Source of the DNA: Saccharomycopsis malanga
Taxonomy: Eukaryota > Ascomycota > Saccharomycetes > Ascoideales > Saccharomycopsidaceae
Direction of reading: 5' to 3'
Length of the DNA stretch: 64,000 bases
Assembly (NCBI GenBank): GCA_004014935.1
Contig: CP025321.1
Location: forward strand, 806,001 to 870,000
A program made the position numbers and the translations under genes. Of the stretch, positions 51,662 to 61,141 are shown one piece after another (positions within the stretch are counted from its first letter, which is position 1; each line of letters starts with the position of its first letter). Below the pieces are notes generated by a model. That model was given only the letters and a program-made list of their open reading frames with translations. It was not told where the DNA came from and searched no databases.

Positions 51662-52338
51662 ATTTGTGGGATTATCAAATAGACATATTAGCTTATATAG
51701 CTTATATAGCATAAGATGAGCTGAAAAAAAAAAAGTTTTTTTCATCGATGAGTTTTTCCGATGCGCACCTTAACATGATTACTTATACAAACACTTATTA
51801 GGAATCAACGTAGACCATTTGAAAAGCTTTCTTGTTCAGTTTTGGTATAGCAATTATTGTAAAAGGTTTACTCGATTAATAATGTGGGAGTCTATAAAGT
51901 CTAAATATATTGTGTTTAAAATACTTGACTAAGCGAATATTTATTGAATATGGCCTTTTTTTTTTGGAAAATTAGAATGGTTATATAACTAAACAATGGT
52001 ATGCACCTATAAACTCAGATTAGGTTAACCATCTGTCCCACTAGACCTCAGAAGACAACGCTCAGGTATTGTTTAATAGATTTTTTGAATATTTTTGAAA
52101 TTAATTTACAGCCAGTTCATAATACACTACAGTCAAAAACCCGGTCATTGAAGTCTTATTATTAAACAAATGAATAACTTTACTCTACTTTAGTAAAATG
52201 TATCACTTTATTATCCTTGTGAAGCATGAATCATTTTTCTAATGACTCGTTCATCCTACTGTTTACCATTCCTTACTTTGAAACACTAAGAACAAGAGGT
52301 ATTTTATTAAATAATTCTAACACTAAGCACTAATAAGA
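51662..52338. other. RIO1 promoter and GUS1 3' flank
   Basis: AT-rich, without any gene or repeat that I can support. Confidence 0.6.
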
Positions 52339-54492
52339 TTATTTCTTATTACCGTACTTTTTGACGGTTTTACCGTCTGGAATAGTAAAGAACACATATG
52401 GTTCATCCTTGGAGCCGACCTTGTCCAATCTGTAGTAACCCTTTCTTTCAAACTGGATGACATCACCCTCTTTCAAGGATTTGACATTGATGTCGCCATA
52501 AGCCAAGGTGTCGAACTCTGTTTGTGGGGTGAGGAAATCTTCAAAGTTGTCGCCTTCGTCCAACTTGTCCTTGGTGATCAAATGATCAAAGTCACTAAGC
52601 TTGACTGGAACAACTTGATTTTCAATGTCCGCAATCCAAGTGATTTTCTTTTCGGTTTTACGGAAATCACCGTCCAAATGCAACTTGACATCTACAGATT
52701 TGACGATACCATTGCTGTCTTTTTCAATTTTCTGAACAATTGCGTTACCCCAATCCATCAAGGTCAATTCTTCATTGTCTTTAAGCAACGAAGCATCGTC
52801 TTGATCGATCAAGAGTTTGTTGGCATACCAGACTGGTTTGGTACCGACTTCTGGGTTTTTCTTATGTTTTGGCTTCAAATCCTTGACTGGTTTGAGAGGT
52901 CCGTCCAAAACATTGACAGGAACAGCATCTTGTTTATAAACAGCAGAGTATCTTGGGGCAATAGGGTCAATGACCTTCTTGTTTACAGCCCAGATCAAAG
53001 ACCAGTCCAAGTTGATAATGTTCTTGGAAGGACCTTGGGAAATGATAAAGTTGCGCAAACCTTCAACAGACATACCACGTCTTCTGACACCTCTGACAGT
53101 TGGGAATCTAGGGTCGTCCCAGCCACTGACGTAATGTTTATCGACAAACCATTGCAACTTTCTCTTGGAAAGCAATGTTCTAACAAAGTTGACTCTGGCA
53201 AAGTCCCAGATGTGCACCTTTCTCAAGCGCAAAGCCTTCAACATCCACTCGTATTGTGGGTTACGGTCTCTGTATTCAATGGTTCTCAAAGCATGGGTAA
53301 CGCCCTCGATAGAGTCCACAATAGGAACACAGAAATCGTAGGTTGGGTAGCATTTCCATTCGGAGCCAGTTCTGTGATGAGGAGTCAAGTTTACTCTGTA
53401 AATAACAGGGTCTCTTAAAGCTTTGTTAGGACAGTCGTACGATATTTTGGCTCTCAAACAATACTTTTGGCCAATCTCGGTACCGTGTTTGATTTCTTCT
53501 TCAAAAATGCGCAAATTCTCTTCAACAGAAGTGTCTCTTCTGCCAGACTTGATCCCGTCCATTCTTTCAGCTCTCATTTGCTCTTGAGGAGTGTCGTCAC
53601 AATACGCCTTGCCTTCCTTAATCATCTGGATTGCATAATCATACATGATCTGGAAGTAGTCAGAAGAATAGGTGATCTTGTCACCCTTGATTCCAAGAAG
53701 CTGCAAGTCCTCAATGATCGATTGCTCAAACTCGGTTTTCTCCTTGGATGGGTTGGTATCATCGAATCTTACAATCAACTTACCCTTGTAAGCCTGAGCA
53801 AAATACTGGTTCAAAACAGCTGCCTTAGCATGTCCAATATGTAAGTATCCAGATGGTTCTGGTGGGAATCTGGTGACAACCTTTCCGATCTCCGCACCTG
53901 GCAAATCAATGTCAAAGTTTGCCTTGTGGCCTTCCTTCTTTCCCCCTTTGGCCTTCTTGCGCAACTCGGCCAAGGACTGAGTAAAAGTTTCAGCTACAAA
54001 TGAAAACTTTCTATTGGCTTCCAAAAAGTTGTACCATCTAGAAATGTTAATGAAAAGTTTGTTCTTGATGATCGATCCTACAATAGGGTTGGCTCTCAAG
54101 TTACCCCAAATAGCCACATCCGCAGCAGTCACATGGAAACCAACAATATATGATCTAAAGTTCAAATGTGACTCCAAAGTCTTCAAGATTTCTGACAAGT
54201 CCTTGAAGTTCTTGGTGGTCAATTTACGAGCAAAGTCGATCCACGTGCCTACCTCTGGATTTTTGCCAAAAACATCTGAATACTTGTCGGCAAGTTCGAC
54301 TACAATATTCTCTGAGCCAAACACTTTGTTATCTAACGCAGCAGCTGCATCTTTAGAATCTTTGGAAGCAGACTTTTCGTCAACGAAATCAAGTTTAATA
54401 GCACCCTCGTGGGCAGCATTAACAAACGAAGCAGCAATAAGCGCAGCATACGCAATTGGTTGAGCTTTGCCAGCAATGGTCAATTGTGACAT
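52339..54492 (-). CDS. GUS1: Cytoplasmic glutamyl-tRNA synthetase
   Basis: Charges tRNA-Glu in the cytosol; in yeast it works in a complex with Arc1 and methionyl-tRNA synthetase. The N-terminal ~180 residues are the GST-like Arc1-binding domain (SQLTIAGKAQPIAYAALIAA). The class I catalytic domain has the HIGH motif in SGYLHIGHAKAAVLNQYF, then RFDDTNPSKE, YPTYDFCVPIVDSIEGVTHA and the KMSKS-type loop LLSKRKLQW. The end (VFFTIPDGKTVKKYGNKK) matches S. cerevisiae Gus1 closely, which rules out the related GlnRS. The ATG at 54492 (MSQLTI) is chosen because it aligns with the yeast start; an upstream in-frame ATG at 54528 would add 12 residues. Length 717 aa (yeast 708). No in-frame CTG codon was found. 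Confidence 0.96.
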   Translation of the reverse strand: MSQLTIAGKAQPIAYAALIAASFVNAAHEGAIKLDFVDEKSASKDSKDAAAALDNKVFGSENIVVELADKYSDVFGKNPEVGTWIDFARKLTTKNFKDLSEILKTLESHLNFRSYIVGFHVTAADVAIWGNLRANPIVGSIIKNKLFINISRWYNFLEANRKFSFVAETFTQSLAELRKKAKGGKKEGHKANFDIDLPGAEIGKVVTRFPPEPSGYLHIGHAKAAVLNQYFAQAYKGKLIVRFDDTNPSKEKTEFEQSIIEDLQLLGIKGDKITYSSDYFQIMYDYAIQMIKEGKAYCDDTPQEQMRAERMDGIKSGRRDTSVEENLRIFEEEIKHGTEIGQKYCLRAKISYDCPNKALRDPVIYRVNLTPHHRTGSEWKCYPTYDFCVPIVDSIEGVTHALRTIEYRDRNPQYEWMLKALRLRKVHIWDFARVNFVRTLLSKRKLQWFVDKHYVSGWDDPRFPTVRGVRRRGMSVEGLRNFIISQGPSKNIINLDWSLIWAVNKKVIDPIAPRYSAVYKQDAVPVNVLDGPLKPVKDLKPKHKKNPEVGTKPVWYANKLLIDQDDASLLKDNEELTLMDWGNAIVQKIEKDSNGIVKSVDVKLHLDGDFRKTEKKITWIADIENQVVPVKLSDFDHLITKDKLDEGDNFEDFLTPQTEFDTLAYGDINVKSLKEGDVIQFERKGYYRLDKVGSKDEPYVFFTIPDGKTVKKYGNKK

Positions 54493-55195
54493 TTTGTGTT
54501 TCTGGGTTGCTTTGAAAGTTGCGCTCAAGATGACTGATTCATACCATGATACCTCTTAAATACTGAATTTTTCATGTTCATTATACCTGAAAAATCCGCG
54601 GTAGGGTAGCATGTTAGATGCATACAGTATGATTCCCGCATACACGCGCATGACAAGAGCATGTGTGGCTGGTTATCGCGCCGGGTAACAGCATAGACTA
54701 GGTGTGGCGAAAGGACCCTCCTACAGTAGGAAGAAAAAACAGGAAAAAAAAAAAAAAAAAAAAGGCGGGAAGGGGAAGCGCATCCGTGGCGATATATAGG
54801 AGATGGATAGAAAAAGTAGGTTGTTTCTCGTCAAAGGCGTGTCTTGGTTCTCAGACATCCGTTTAACTGGGTTGTTTCCTTGAGTGTTTGCTTTCTTGTT
54901 CATACGGGATTGGATTATTATATTTTAACTTTGTTTTTCTGGTTTTTTGCATTGCCATTTCAACTCCATCGTGTGGATGCAGCTAGTTATCGGGCGCACA
55001 TGATATAATCACCAAGTACAAAGAAGCTATAACGAGAAAGGGTCGATAAAGACAAAGGATCGATAAAGACAAAAGATCGATAACAACAAGGGATTGATAA
55101 AAACAAAGGATTAATAAAAAAGGCTACAAATTACGAGCAAAGTTGATAAATAGTAATAAAATAGGAAATAGAGGAGCGTAGCAATAGAAGAATCA
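54493..55195. promoter_or_regulatory. Divergent promoter of GUS1 and CDH1
   Basis: These 703 bases contain a 20-base A run at 54744-54763, a poly(dA:dT) tract of the sort that excludes nucleosomes. A tandem 17-bp repeat lies in the CDH1 leader. Confidence 0.6.
55041..55125 (+). repeat. 17-bp tandem repeat before CDH1, about five units
   Basis: Units resemble GATCGATAAAGACAAAG; five successive units run from 55041 to about 55125, and similarity falls in the last two. The array ends some 70 bases before the CDH1 ATG. Confidence 0.8.
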
Positions 55196-56995
55196 ATGGA
55201 ATTTAATAATAACAGAGCTTATGACGATAAAATATCGCCACCAAGTTCGCCTTCGCCATCTCCGTCTAAAAGCAAATATTCGCCGGTGATTCCATTTCCT
55301 CTACAGTCGCCGAACAGAAAAAAGATAGACAAGACTGTTTATGGTGACCGGTATATTCCCAATAGGGACGGAATAGATTTGTCGGCGGCGTTCTCGCTTT
55401 CGCACCATGATCTTACACCTTTGGCTCAAAACAAGGATCCTGAAAGTGAGATGGATTTCAAACGTGAACAGGAGGCCAACCTCACCTTTTCCACTGTGCT
55501 AAAGGCTGAATTATTCGGTGATAATGTGCCTAACGCAGCACCTCCGGCTCATATCAGTAGTCTCAATCGCCCATGCACTTCGTCAACTATGATGACAACT
55601 GCTGCTGTAAGCAACGAACAGACGCCGCCAAGATCGCCCCATCACTACAGTAGTAATATCAATACTTCTTTTACTCCCATCAATGAAGACTATGCGTCGG
55701 GCAGTCCTTCGACAAATGATTTAAACCATACCATCAGCACCTTTTCCAGAAGAAGAGACTCCATAGTCCGCGACAGCCCTGAAAAGATTGTCATAAGGTC
55801 TCCACAATCGTCATCCAACTTGCTCACTTATAAATCTCCCAGAAAAGTCAAATCTACCTCCACCATAAATGTAGACGTCAACAACGAGGTGTACTCGTTA
55901 TCTCCAGTAAGGTCCGACTCCCAGCGGCTTTTGTTGTCTCCTAAAAAGAAACCAAGACAAATCACCAAGGTGCCCTACAGGGTTCTCGATGCTCCCGATT
56001 TGGCAGATGACTTTTATCTCAATTTGGTTGACTGGGGCAGCCAGAACATTTTAGCCGTGGGACTAGGCTCTTGCGTATACTTGTGGGACGCTGTCTCTGG
56101 CTCTGTGGACCGCCTATGTGATTTGGGAGACAACAACAAGGTCACAAGTTTATCCTGGATTGGAGCTGGTACTCATTTGGCGATAGGCACAAACCTTGGG
56201 CTCGTTGAAATATGGGACGCCGCAGCTTGCCGTTGCACAAGAACCATGTCTGGACACGCCTCTAGAGTGGGCTCTTTAGCATGGAACGAACATATCCTCA
56301 GTTCTGGTTCCAGAGACCGGTCGATTTTAAACAGAGATGTGAGGGTCCCTGAACATTACATCAACAGACTTGACAGCTTCCATAAACAGGAAATATGCGG
56401 TTTGAAATGGAACGTGGAGGAAAACAAATTGGCTTCTGGGGGCAATGACAATAAATTGTTGGTATGGGATGGTTACAATACTTCAAAGCCTCTTTATAAA
56501 TTCGAAGAACATACCGCAGCTATCAAAGCTATCTCCTGGTGTCCTCATCAAAGAGGTATATTGGCCTCTGGCGGCGGCACTGCCGATCGGAGAATCAAAA
56601 TCTGGAACACATTAACCGGAACTAAACTGAACGATATTGACACCGGATCACAGGTTTGTAACTTGTTATGGTCGAAAAACTCTAGTGAACTAGTTAGTAC
56701 CCATGGCTACTCGAAAAATCAAATTGTGGTGTGGAAATATAGTCATCAAAGCACTAGCTCGTCTTCTTTGAGTCGTCAAATGGATAGCGTCTCCAACTCG
56801 CCTTATCTGTTGCAACAGGTGGCTTCTTTGACAGGCCACACCTATAGAGTGTTGTACTTGGCCATGAGTCCTGATGGCGAAACAATAGTCACTGGTGCAG
56901 GCGATGAAACGTTGAGGTTCTGGAAAGTTTTCGAAAAAAACAAAAATAACAACCATAACAGTGTTTTATTGGATGCTTTTATGCAGTTGAGATAA
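55196..56995 (+). CDS. CDH1: APC/C activator Cdh1 (Hct1/fizzy-related)
   Basis: Cdh1 recruits substrates such as mitotic cyclins to the anaphase-promoting complex in late mitosis and G1. The C-box is DRYIPNRDG (51-59). The N-terminal half is Ser/Pro-rich with many SP/TP sites for inhibitory Cdk phosphorylation. The seven-blade WD40 propeller begins after PYRVLDAPDLADDFYLNLV and carries the Cdh1-type sequence GSRDRSILNRDVRVPEHYIN and QEICGLKWNVEENKLASGGN, ending with GHTYRVLYLAMSPDGETIVT. The chain ends LR, where most Cdh1 proteins have IR. RSILNRDVR and HYINRL favour Cdh1 over Cdc20. Length 599 aa (yeast 566). Confidence 0.92.
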   Translation: MEFNNNRAYDDKISPPSSPSPSPSKSKYSPVIPFPLQSPNRKKIDKTVYGDRYIPNRDGIDLSAAFSLSHHDLTPLAQNKDPESEMDFKREQEANLTFSTVLKAELFGDNVPNAAPPAHISSLNRPCTSSTMMTTAAVSNEQTPPRSPHHYSSNINTSFTPINEDYASGSPSTNDLNHTISTFSRRRDSIVRDSPEKIVIRSPQSSSNLLTYKSPRKVKSTSTINVDVNNEVYSLSPVRSDSQRLLLSPKKKPRQITKVPYRVLDAPDLADDFYLNLVDWGSQNILAVGLGSCVYLWDAVSGSVDRLCDLGDNNKVTSLSWIGAGTHLAIGTNLGLVEIWDAAACRCTRTMSGHASRVGSLAWNEHILSSGSRDRSILNRDVRVPEHYINRLDSFHKQEICGLKWNVEENKLASGGNDNKLLVWDGYNTSKPLYKFEEHTAAIKAISWCPHQRGILASGGGTADRRIKIWNTLTGTKLNDIDTGSQVCNLLWSKNSSELVSTHGYSKNQIVVWKYSHQSTSSSSLSRQMDSVSNSPYLLQQVASLTGHTYRVLYLAMSPDGETIVTGAGDETLRFWKVFEKNKNNNHNSVLLDAFMQLR

Positions 56996-57231
56996 GGCTG
57001 TATCTAGATGATATTTTATAGTAGTTACTTTTCAATACTTTCTTAATAATTAATCAACCCCGAATTCGATATCATTCTAGTTATCAAGCGAATCCTTATG
57101 TTACGATACTTATGAATTATTATATTTTACTGTAGTTGTTGGTACTGTAAATTTAATGTAATGCAAACTCATAATACATTCAAATAACATATATTAGCTA
57201 GAATACGTAGAATTTAAAATATAGTCTCAAG

Positions 57232-58737
57232 CTATATACAAAGACCTGTGTTACTAGTTTGAAGCATCTGGTGAAAAACTCGGTACCAAGTGATTTCTTC
57301 ACAAGTATTATTCATCCTTTTCTGTAATACTTTCAACCCACTTTTTGACTCTCTATTAAACTGTGGAAACAATAATTCTCGTTTATGTTGAGTATTGTTC
57401 GTGGATACCACTTGAGCGTACTTTTTAGGCCGGGCTGCTGAGATAGAGATTGTAAACCCTTTTTTATCTCCTTCTTTTTTCAATTGAGGCAGCTTTTCAT
57501 TTTTAGGAGTAACAAAATACCCTTGCAACATGGAGACAAAACTGCTCAAAGTTTCATTCTTGAGATTCATATATGACGAATAAATGTCGTTTAGTTTTTC
57601 TTGCGAGTATAGCAAAACATTACTTAGATCATATTGGCTATCGGCGAGATTTCCTTCTTGCCTTTTCGCAATACTCTCTGGACCACTCGTATTGTAAACT
57701 TCAAATACATTTTGATTTATGGTGATATTGGATGTTCTATTATCCATAAGCCCAGATTCTGTAGTTAGCTCGCTAATTCCAACTTCTGAGTTGTACTGGG
57801 AATAATAATGGCCTAATAAAACGCCTGGACTCAGTTTTTCATTATAAGTTTCGCTTTGCACTTCTATGCTTTCTTCCTGTCTTTTGAATAGTTTGACACT
57901 GGTTTGGTTTCGATGTCCTGCTTGTAATCTTGTATAAAGAATTTTATCGTTATCATCACTGAAAGCAACACAGTGGCCTAAAGAAGCTGTTTTTTGCAAA
58001 GAACAAAAGTTGGCGTGGAAAAGAGAATCAGCGTTTATGTCTTTTATCCAGTTTTTTGCAAACTTGTCAAAATAACTGCTAGTGTTGCTTGAAACCGTTT
58101 GATTTATGGCATTCTGGGCTTCAAAATTGAACACTAGTAAAGGTAGATTTTTCTGATTTAGGACTGATGTGAAAATATCAGTACCTATTGAAGACTTTGT
58201 GTTGTTGAGCAAGTTATTCTGGACCTTGGTGATATTTGCACCCAACTCTTGTGTGACAAACTTCTTGGACAATATTAATTGAAAATTGTTTAGGTGAAAT
58301 TTATGGGGCATATGAAAAGGTACTGAGTTCATTATTGATTTGGCAATGTTTTGTTTTTGCCATGTTTCATTATACAACTCATTGTTTGATATATTGTTAT
58401 ATTGAAAATTTAGCTGCAATTTACATTTGTTTGGAACTGCAATCTGAAATAATGTGTCGTTCTGTCCATAGTTTGGTAGATTGAATAGTTTGCTTTTCAC
58501 AATTATTTCTGGAATTCCTAGTGAAATCAATTTCCCTTGATTTTTGACTATTTCCTGAGGAATCACCACAATATCAGACGGCGTAAGATTGTTGGTAACC
58601 TCCGTGCTCGACTGATCGAGGACACCGTCAGAGCCAACATAATAAGCTTTGAGAAACGAATGTGAAAGTTCTGGGGAAACATTGGCAAGCACAGCTTTGC
58701 TCACCAAGACAATAAACGGAACTTTATACAATAACAT
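57232..58737 (-). CDS. Secreted glycoprotein with several Kex2-type sites, unrecognised
   Basis: I do not recognise this family. The start at 58737 gives a typical signal peptide (LLYKVPFIVLVSKAVLA); an ATG 33 bases upstream would add a hydrophobic extension. About 500 residues follow, with many N-glycosylation sequons (NLT, NDT, NIS, NET, NIT, NTS and others). Four Lys-Arg pairs of the Kex2 type lie in the C-terminal half: LFKR/QEESIEV, IAKR/QEGNLAD, QHKR/ELLFPQ and LQKR/MNNTCEE. No GPI signal or internal membrane helix is present, so the protein or its fragments are probably secreted. The last fragment holds two of the few cysteines, which could form a disulfide. The gene is 162 bases downstream of the four-helix membrane protein gene on the same strand. 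Confidence 0.75.
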   Translation of the reverse strand: MLLYKVPFIVLVSKAVLANVSPELSHSFLKAYYVGSDGVLDQSSTEVTNNLTPSDIVVIPQEIVKNQGKLISLGIPEIIVKSKLFNLPNYGQNDTLFQIAVPNKCKLQLNFQYNNISNNELYNETWQKQNIAKSIMNSVPFHMPHKFHLNNFQLILSKKFVTQELGANITKVQNNLLNNTKSSIGTDIFTSVLNQKNLPLLVFNFEAQNAINQTVSSNTSSYFDKFAKNWIKDINADSLFHANFCSLQKTASLGHCVAFSDDNDKILYTRLQAGHRNQTSVKLFKRQEESIEVQSETYNEKLSPGVLLGHYYSQYNSEVGISELTTESGLMDNRTSNITINQNVFEVYNTSGPESIAKRQEGNLADSQYDLSNVLLYSQEKLNDIYSSYMNLKNETLSSFVSMLQGYFVTPKNEKLPQLKKEGDKKGFTISISAARPKKYAQVVSTNNTQHKRELLFPQFNRESKSGLKVLQKRMNNTCEEITWYRVFHQMLQTSNTGLCI

Positions 58738-58899
58738 GCTACTTTGTAGACCAATAATGAAGAGAAACAAAAAATTATATTATAAAAGATCAGACAAATG
58801 ATATTAAAGCTAAAAAGACAGGAATCATAATGAAGTATATAAAGAAAGCAGTGACAGCTGGCGGCCAACACAAATATATTGGGCATACTGGACCATGCA

Positions 58900-60096
58900 T
58901 CAATTGTAGGTGTCTTTCAACGGAGACGGATCTGAAGAGGTATCAGGAGCAGCATAAATCTCTGCTTTGGCTTTGCCCACCAATTTGGAATCGTCAAATA
59001 CTTCGTCAATGCCGTTTTCGGAAACAATAAACTTTTTGATTTTGACTTGCTGTGGAAGTTCGGGAATCTGGGATGGAATAGGCGACGGAGGAGCATATTG
59101 AGGGTTTGCGGCTCCACTGGGAGGATAACCAGTGCCAGAGCTGAAGTTACGGTTATCAGCAGCAACTACAGTTGGAGGAACAAAAGGCCCCAAATCGTTG
59201 GTGCTTGGATCTGGAAGAATGTCCAACTTTGCTACATAGGCAATTGTAGCAAAAATCACCAATTCGATCAACCAAACAAAGGTACTCAAGGAAACAAGAC
59301 CCGTGGTAGCCTTTCTCAAGCGACAGTACACTACAGTGTTGGTGCAACGGGCCGGCATTAGATATCTTAAAGAAACACCAAATGCAGAAAAGGTCAATGC
59401 TGAACAAAGCAAGCTGTAGAAAATGGTGCCATTCTGGCCCAAATGAAGCACCCGGAAGGTGAAAAAAGTGCTGATAGCCAAAATGATAGAGGCCTGGGCT
59501 ATCAAGAAAGCCCAGACAGAATGCTCGATTTCTCGGTCGTCATCTTTCATGGACTGCGAACATATACAGATGATGGCAATCTGTATGAATATCTGCAAAA
59601 CCTGGGTAAAAGTACTGAAAGTAAAAGCATCTTCTGGAATACCTAATGTACGGACAAACACATAGGGGGTGGTGAAGAATGGTCGTTGGAGCACTTTATT
59701 GACAAGCATGAGTTTGACATTGGTGCGTCTGTCATTAGTATATTCAGTATTTGGAGCATTGGTGATGGTGGCTTTATTAGCATCCTGTTTCTCATCAACG
59801 AAAGAAAACACTCTATTAAAACCAGTAGCTCGACTGTCAGCACGAGCAGCTTGGCCTGTGGAATATTGTGTTGGCGAATCTGTAAAGTTGTAAGCTTTTC
59901 TTCTTCCAGATCTTGGAGATACTGCCGATGTTGGGTTATAAGGCATTGGAGTGGCTGCGCTAGTCTTTCTGCCGTAATCTTCAGAAGCTTCTGGAGCTAA
60001 CGGTTGCTGCGAAAACTCATTCTTGACAGTAGCTCCAGGAACCACGAGGTTCGTGGCTCTGTTATTGTAATCAGTGTTTGGTTGTACTGTTGCCAT
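58900..60096 (-). CDS. Four-helix membrane protein with disordered ends (398 aa)
   Basis: I do not recognise the gene. Residues 1-130 are disordered and hydrophilic (TDSPTQYSTGQAARADSRAT). Four membrane helices follow at about 160-290: FTQVLQIFIQIAIICICS, WAFLIAQASIILAISTFFTF, IFYSLLCSALTFSAFGVSL and LVSLSTFVWLIELVIFATIA. The C-terminal ~100 residues are Pro-rich and disordered. Both ends would lie on the same, probably cytosolic, side. The layout is like MARVEL/Sur7-type plasma-membrane tetraspans, but without the cysteines that would mark Sur7. Confidence 0.78.
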   Translation of the reverse strand: MATVQPNTDYNNRATNLVVPGATVKNEFSQQPLAPEASEDYGRKTSAATPMPYNPTSAVSPRSGRRKAYNFTDSPTQYSTGQAARADSRATGFNRVFSFVDEKQDANKATITNAPNTEYTNDRRTNVKLMLVNKVLQRPFFTTPYVFVRTLGIPEDAFTFSTFTQVLQIFIQIAIICICSQSMKDDDREIEHSVWAFLIAQASIILAISTFFTFRVLHLGQNGTIFYSLLCSALTFSAFGVSLRYLMPARCTNTVVYCRLRKATTGLVSLSTFVWLIELVIFATIAYVAKLDILPDPSTNDLGPFVPPTVVAADNRNFSSGTGYPPSGAANPQYAPPSPIPSQIPELPQQVKIKKFIVSENGIDEVFDDSKLVGKAKAEIYAAPDTSSDPSPLKDTYN

Positions 60097-61141
60097 GCCG
60101 TGCTGTTTCGTTCACAAAGGCCTTAGTATTCTTTGAAAGAACTTGTAAAAAAATAAACTCAATGCACTTGAAGCTTTAGAAATAACACAGCCCTACAAAT
60201 GGCCTTGATACTTTGACGTGATAAAAGTTATACCTCTAGGGCCTGGGGTGGTATAAAGTTTGTAGACAGTGCAAACAATTGGGGAAACAGATGAAAGAAA
60301 AATTTACAAGACGCAGGAGGAAAACATGTTTCTATTTATTAGAAAATGCTGGCTTACTGTAGAGACTTTTGCCCTTTATTTACAGGATCCTGCTCATTAT
60401 CTCATATATTCGCAAGACTGGCTGCTTATATTAAAACATTGTTTCTTGCATACTGTTGCATACACATGCATGCTCGCTACACGGGGTCATATGATACGTA
60501 CTGTGGTGTATCGAAAATTCAGGTAAATATTAATATTGTTGGAGGGATTGGTGTGTACTAGTATCATTTAAACAGATTTCAAGATGTGCCAGCCTTCCGA
60601 GAAACGCATGTCTTAATAGACCAGATGATCTGAGACATAGCAAGGGTGTTAGTGAGAAGCTGGTGTGATGACAGTTCAAATGGATGAACTCAAGTGATTA
60701 CGTTGATGTACTAAAATTATAGATTGAGATGTTTAGGTTTAGAGCAGTGAAGTGTTGAATTGAATTGTTTAGGACAGTTAAGCGTTTTAATATGTTTCTT
60801 TTCATAGAACGTAGACTAACGTCGGGGGAGGTGTTGCGAAATTTAGGCTATTTGTTTGGATGAAAAACTGTACTGGTTTTCACTAATAATGTAATCAGTA
60901 CGTTTGATATTTGGAAATTACAAGCAAATTAAAAGGTCATTAAACAATCGAAATATCATAGCTAAAACATAGCAAAGAATTGTGAAAAGTTCAAAAGTAT
61001 GTTATAACTCTCATTGAAAAGAATTAATAATATCGAGAAATAATGTCTCTTCAAAAGTTCTCTATAGATAGATTCCAATAACCATTATCCATTATGAACA
61101 ACAATGACTAACCAATAACAGTATATCATCTAATCTACAAC
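60097..61141. other. Divergent intergenic region
   Basis: Over 1 kb between the four-helix protein gene (-) and RBK1 (+). Short reading frames here (60269-60561) overlap each other in different frames and look like chance. No RNA or repeat is visible. Confidence 0.6.

Noticed and set aside
52339-54492. Glutaminyl-tRNA synthetase (GLN4)
   Set aside because: The N-terminal GST-like domain, the DDTNPSKE and YPTYDFCVPIVDS sequences and the end PDGKTVKKYG match Gus1 and not Gln4.
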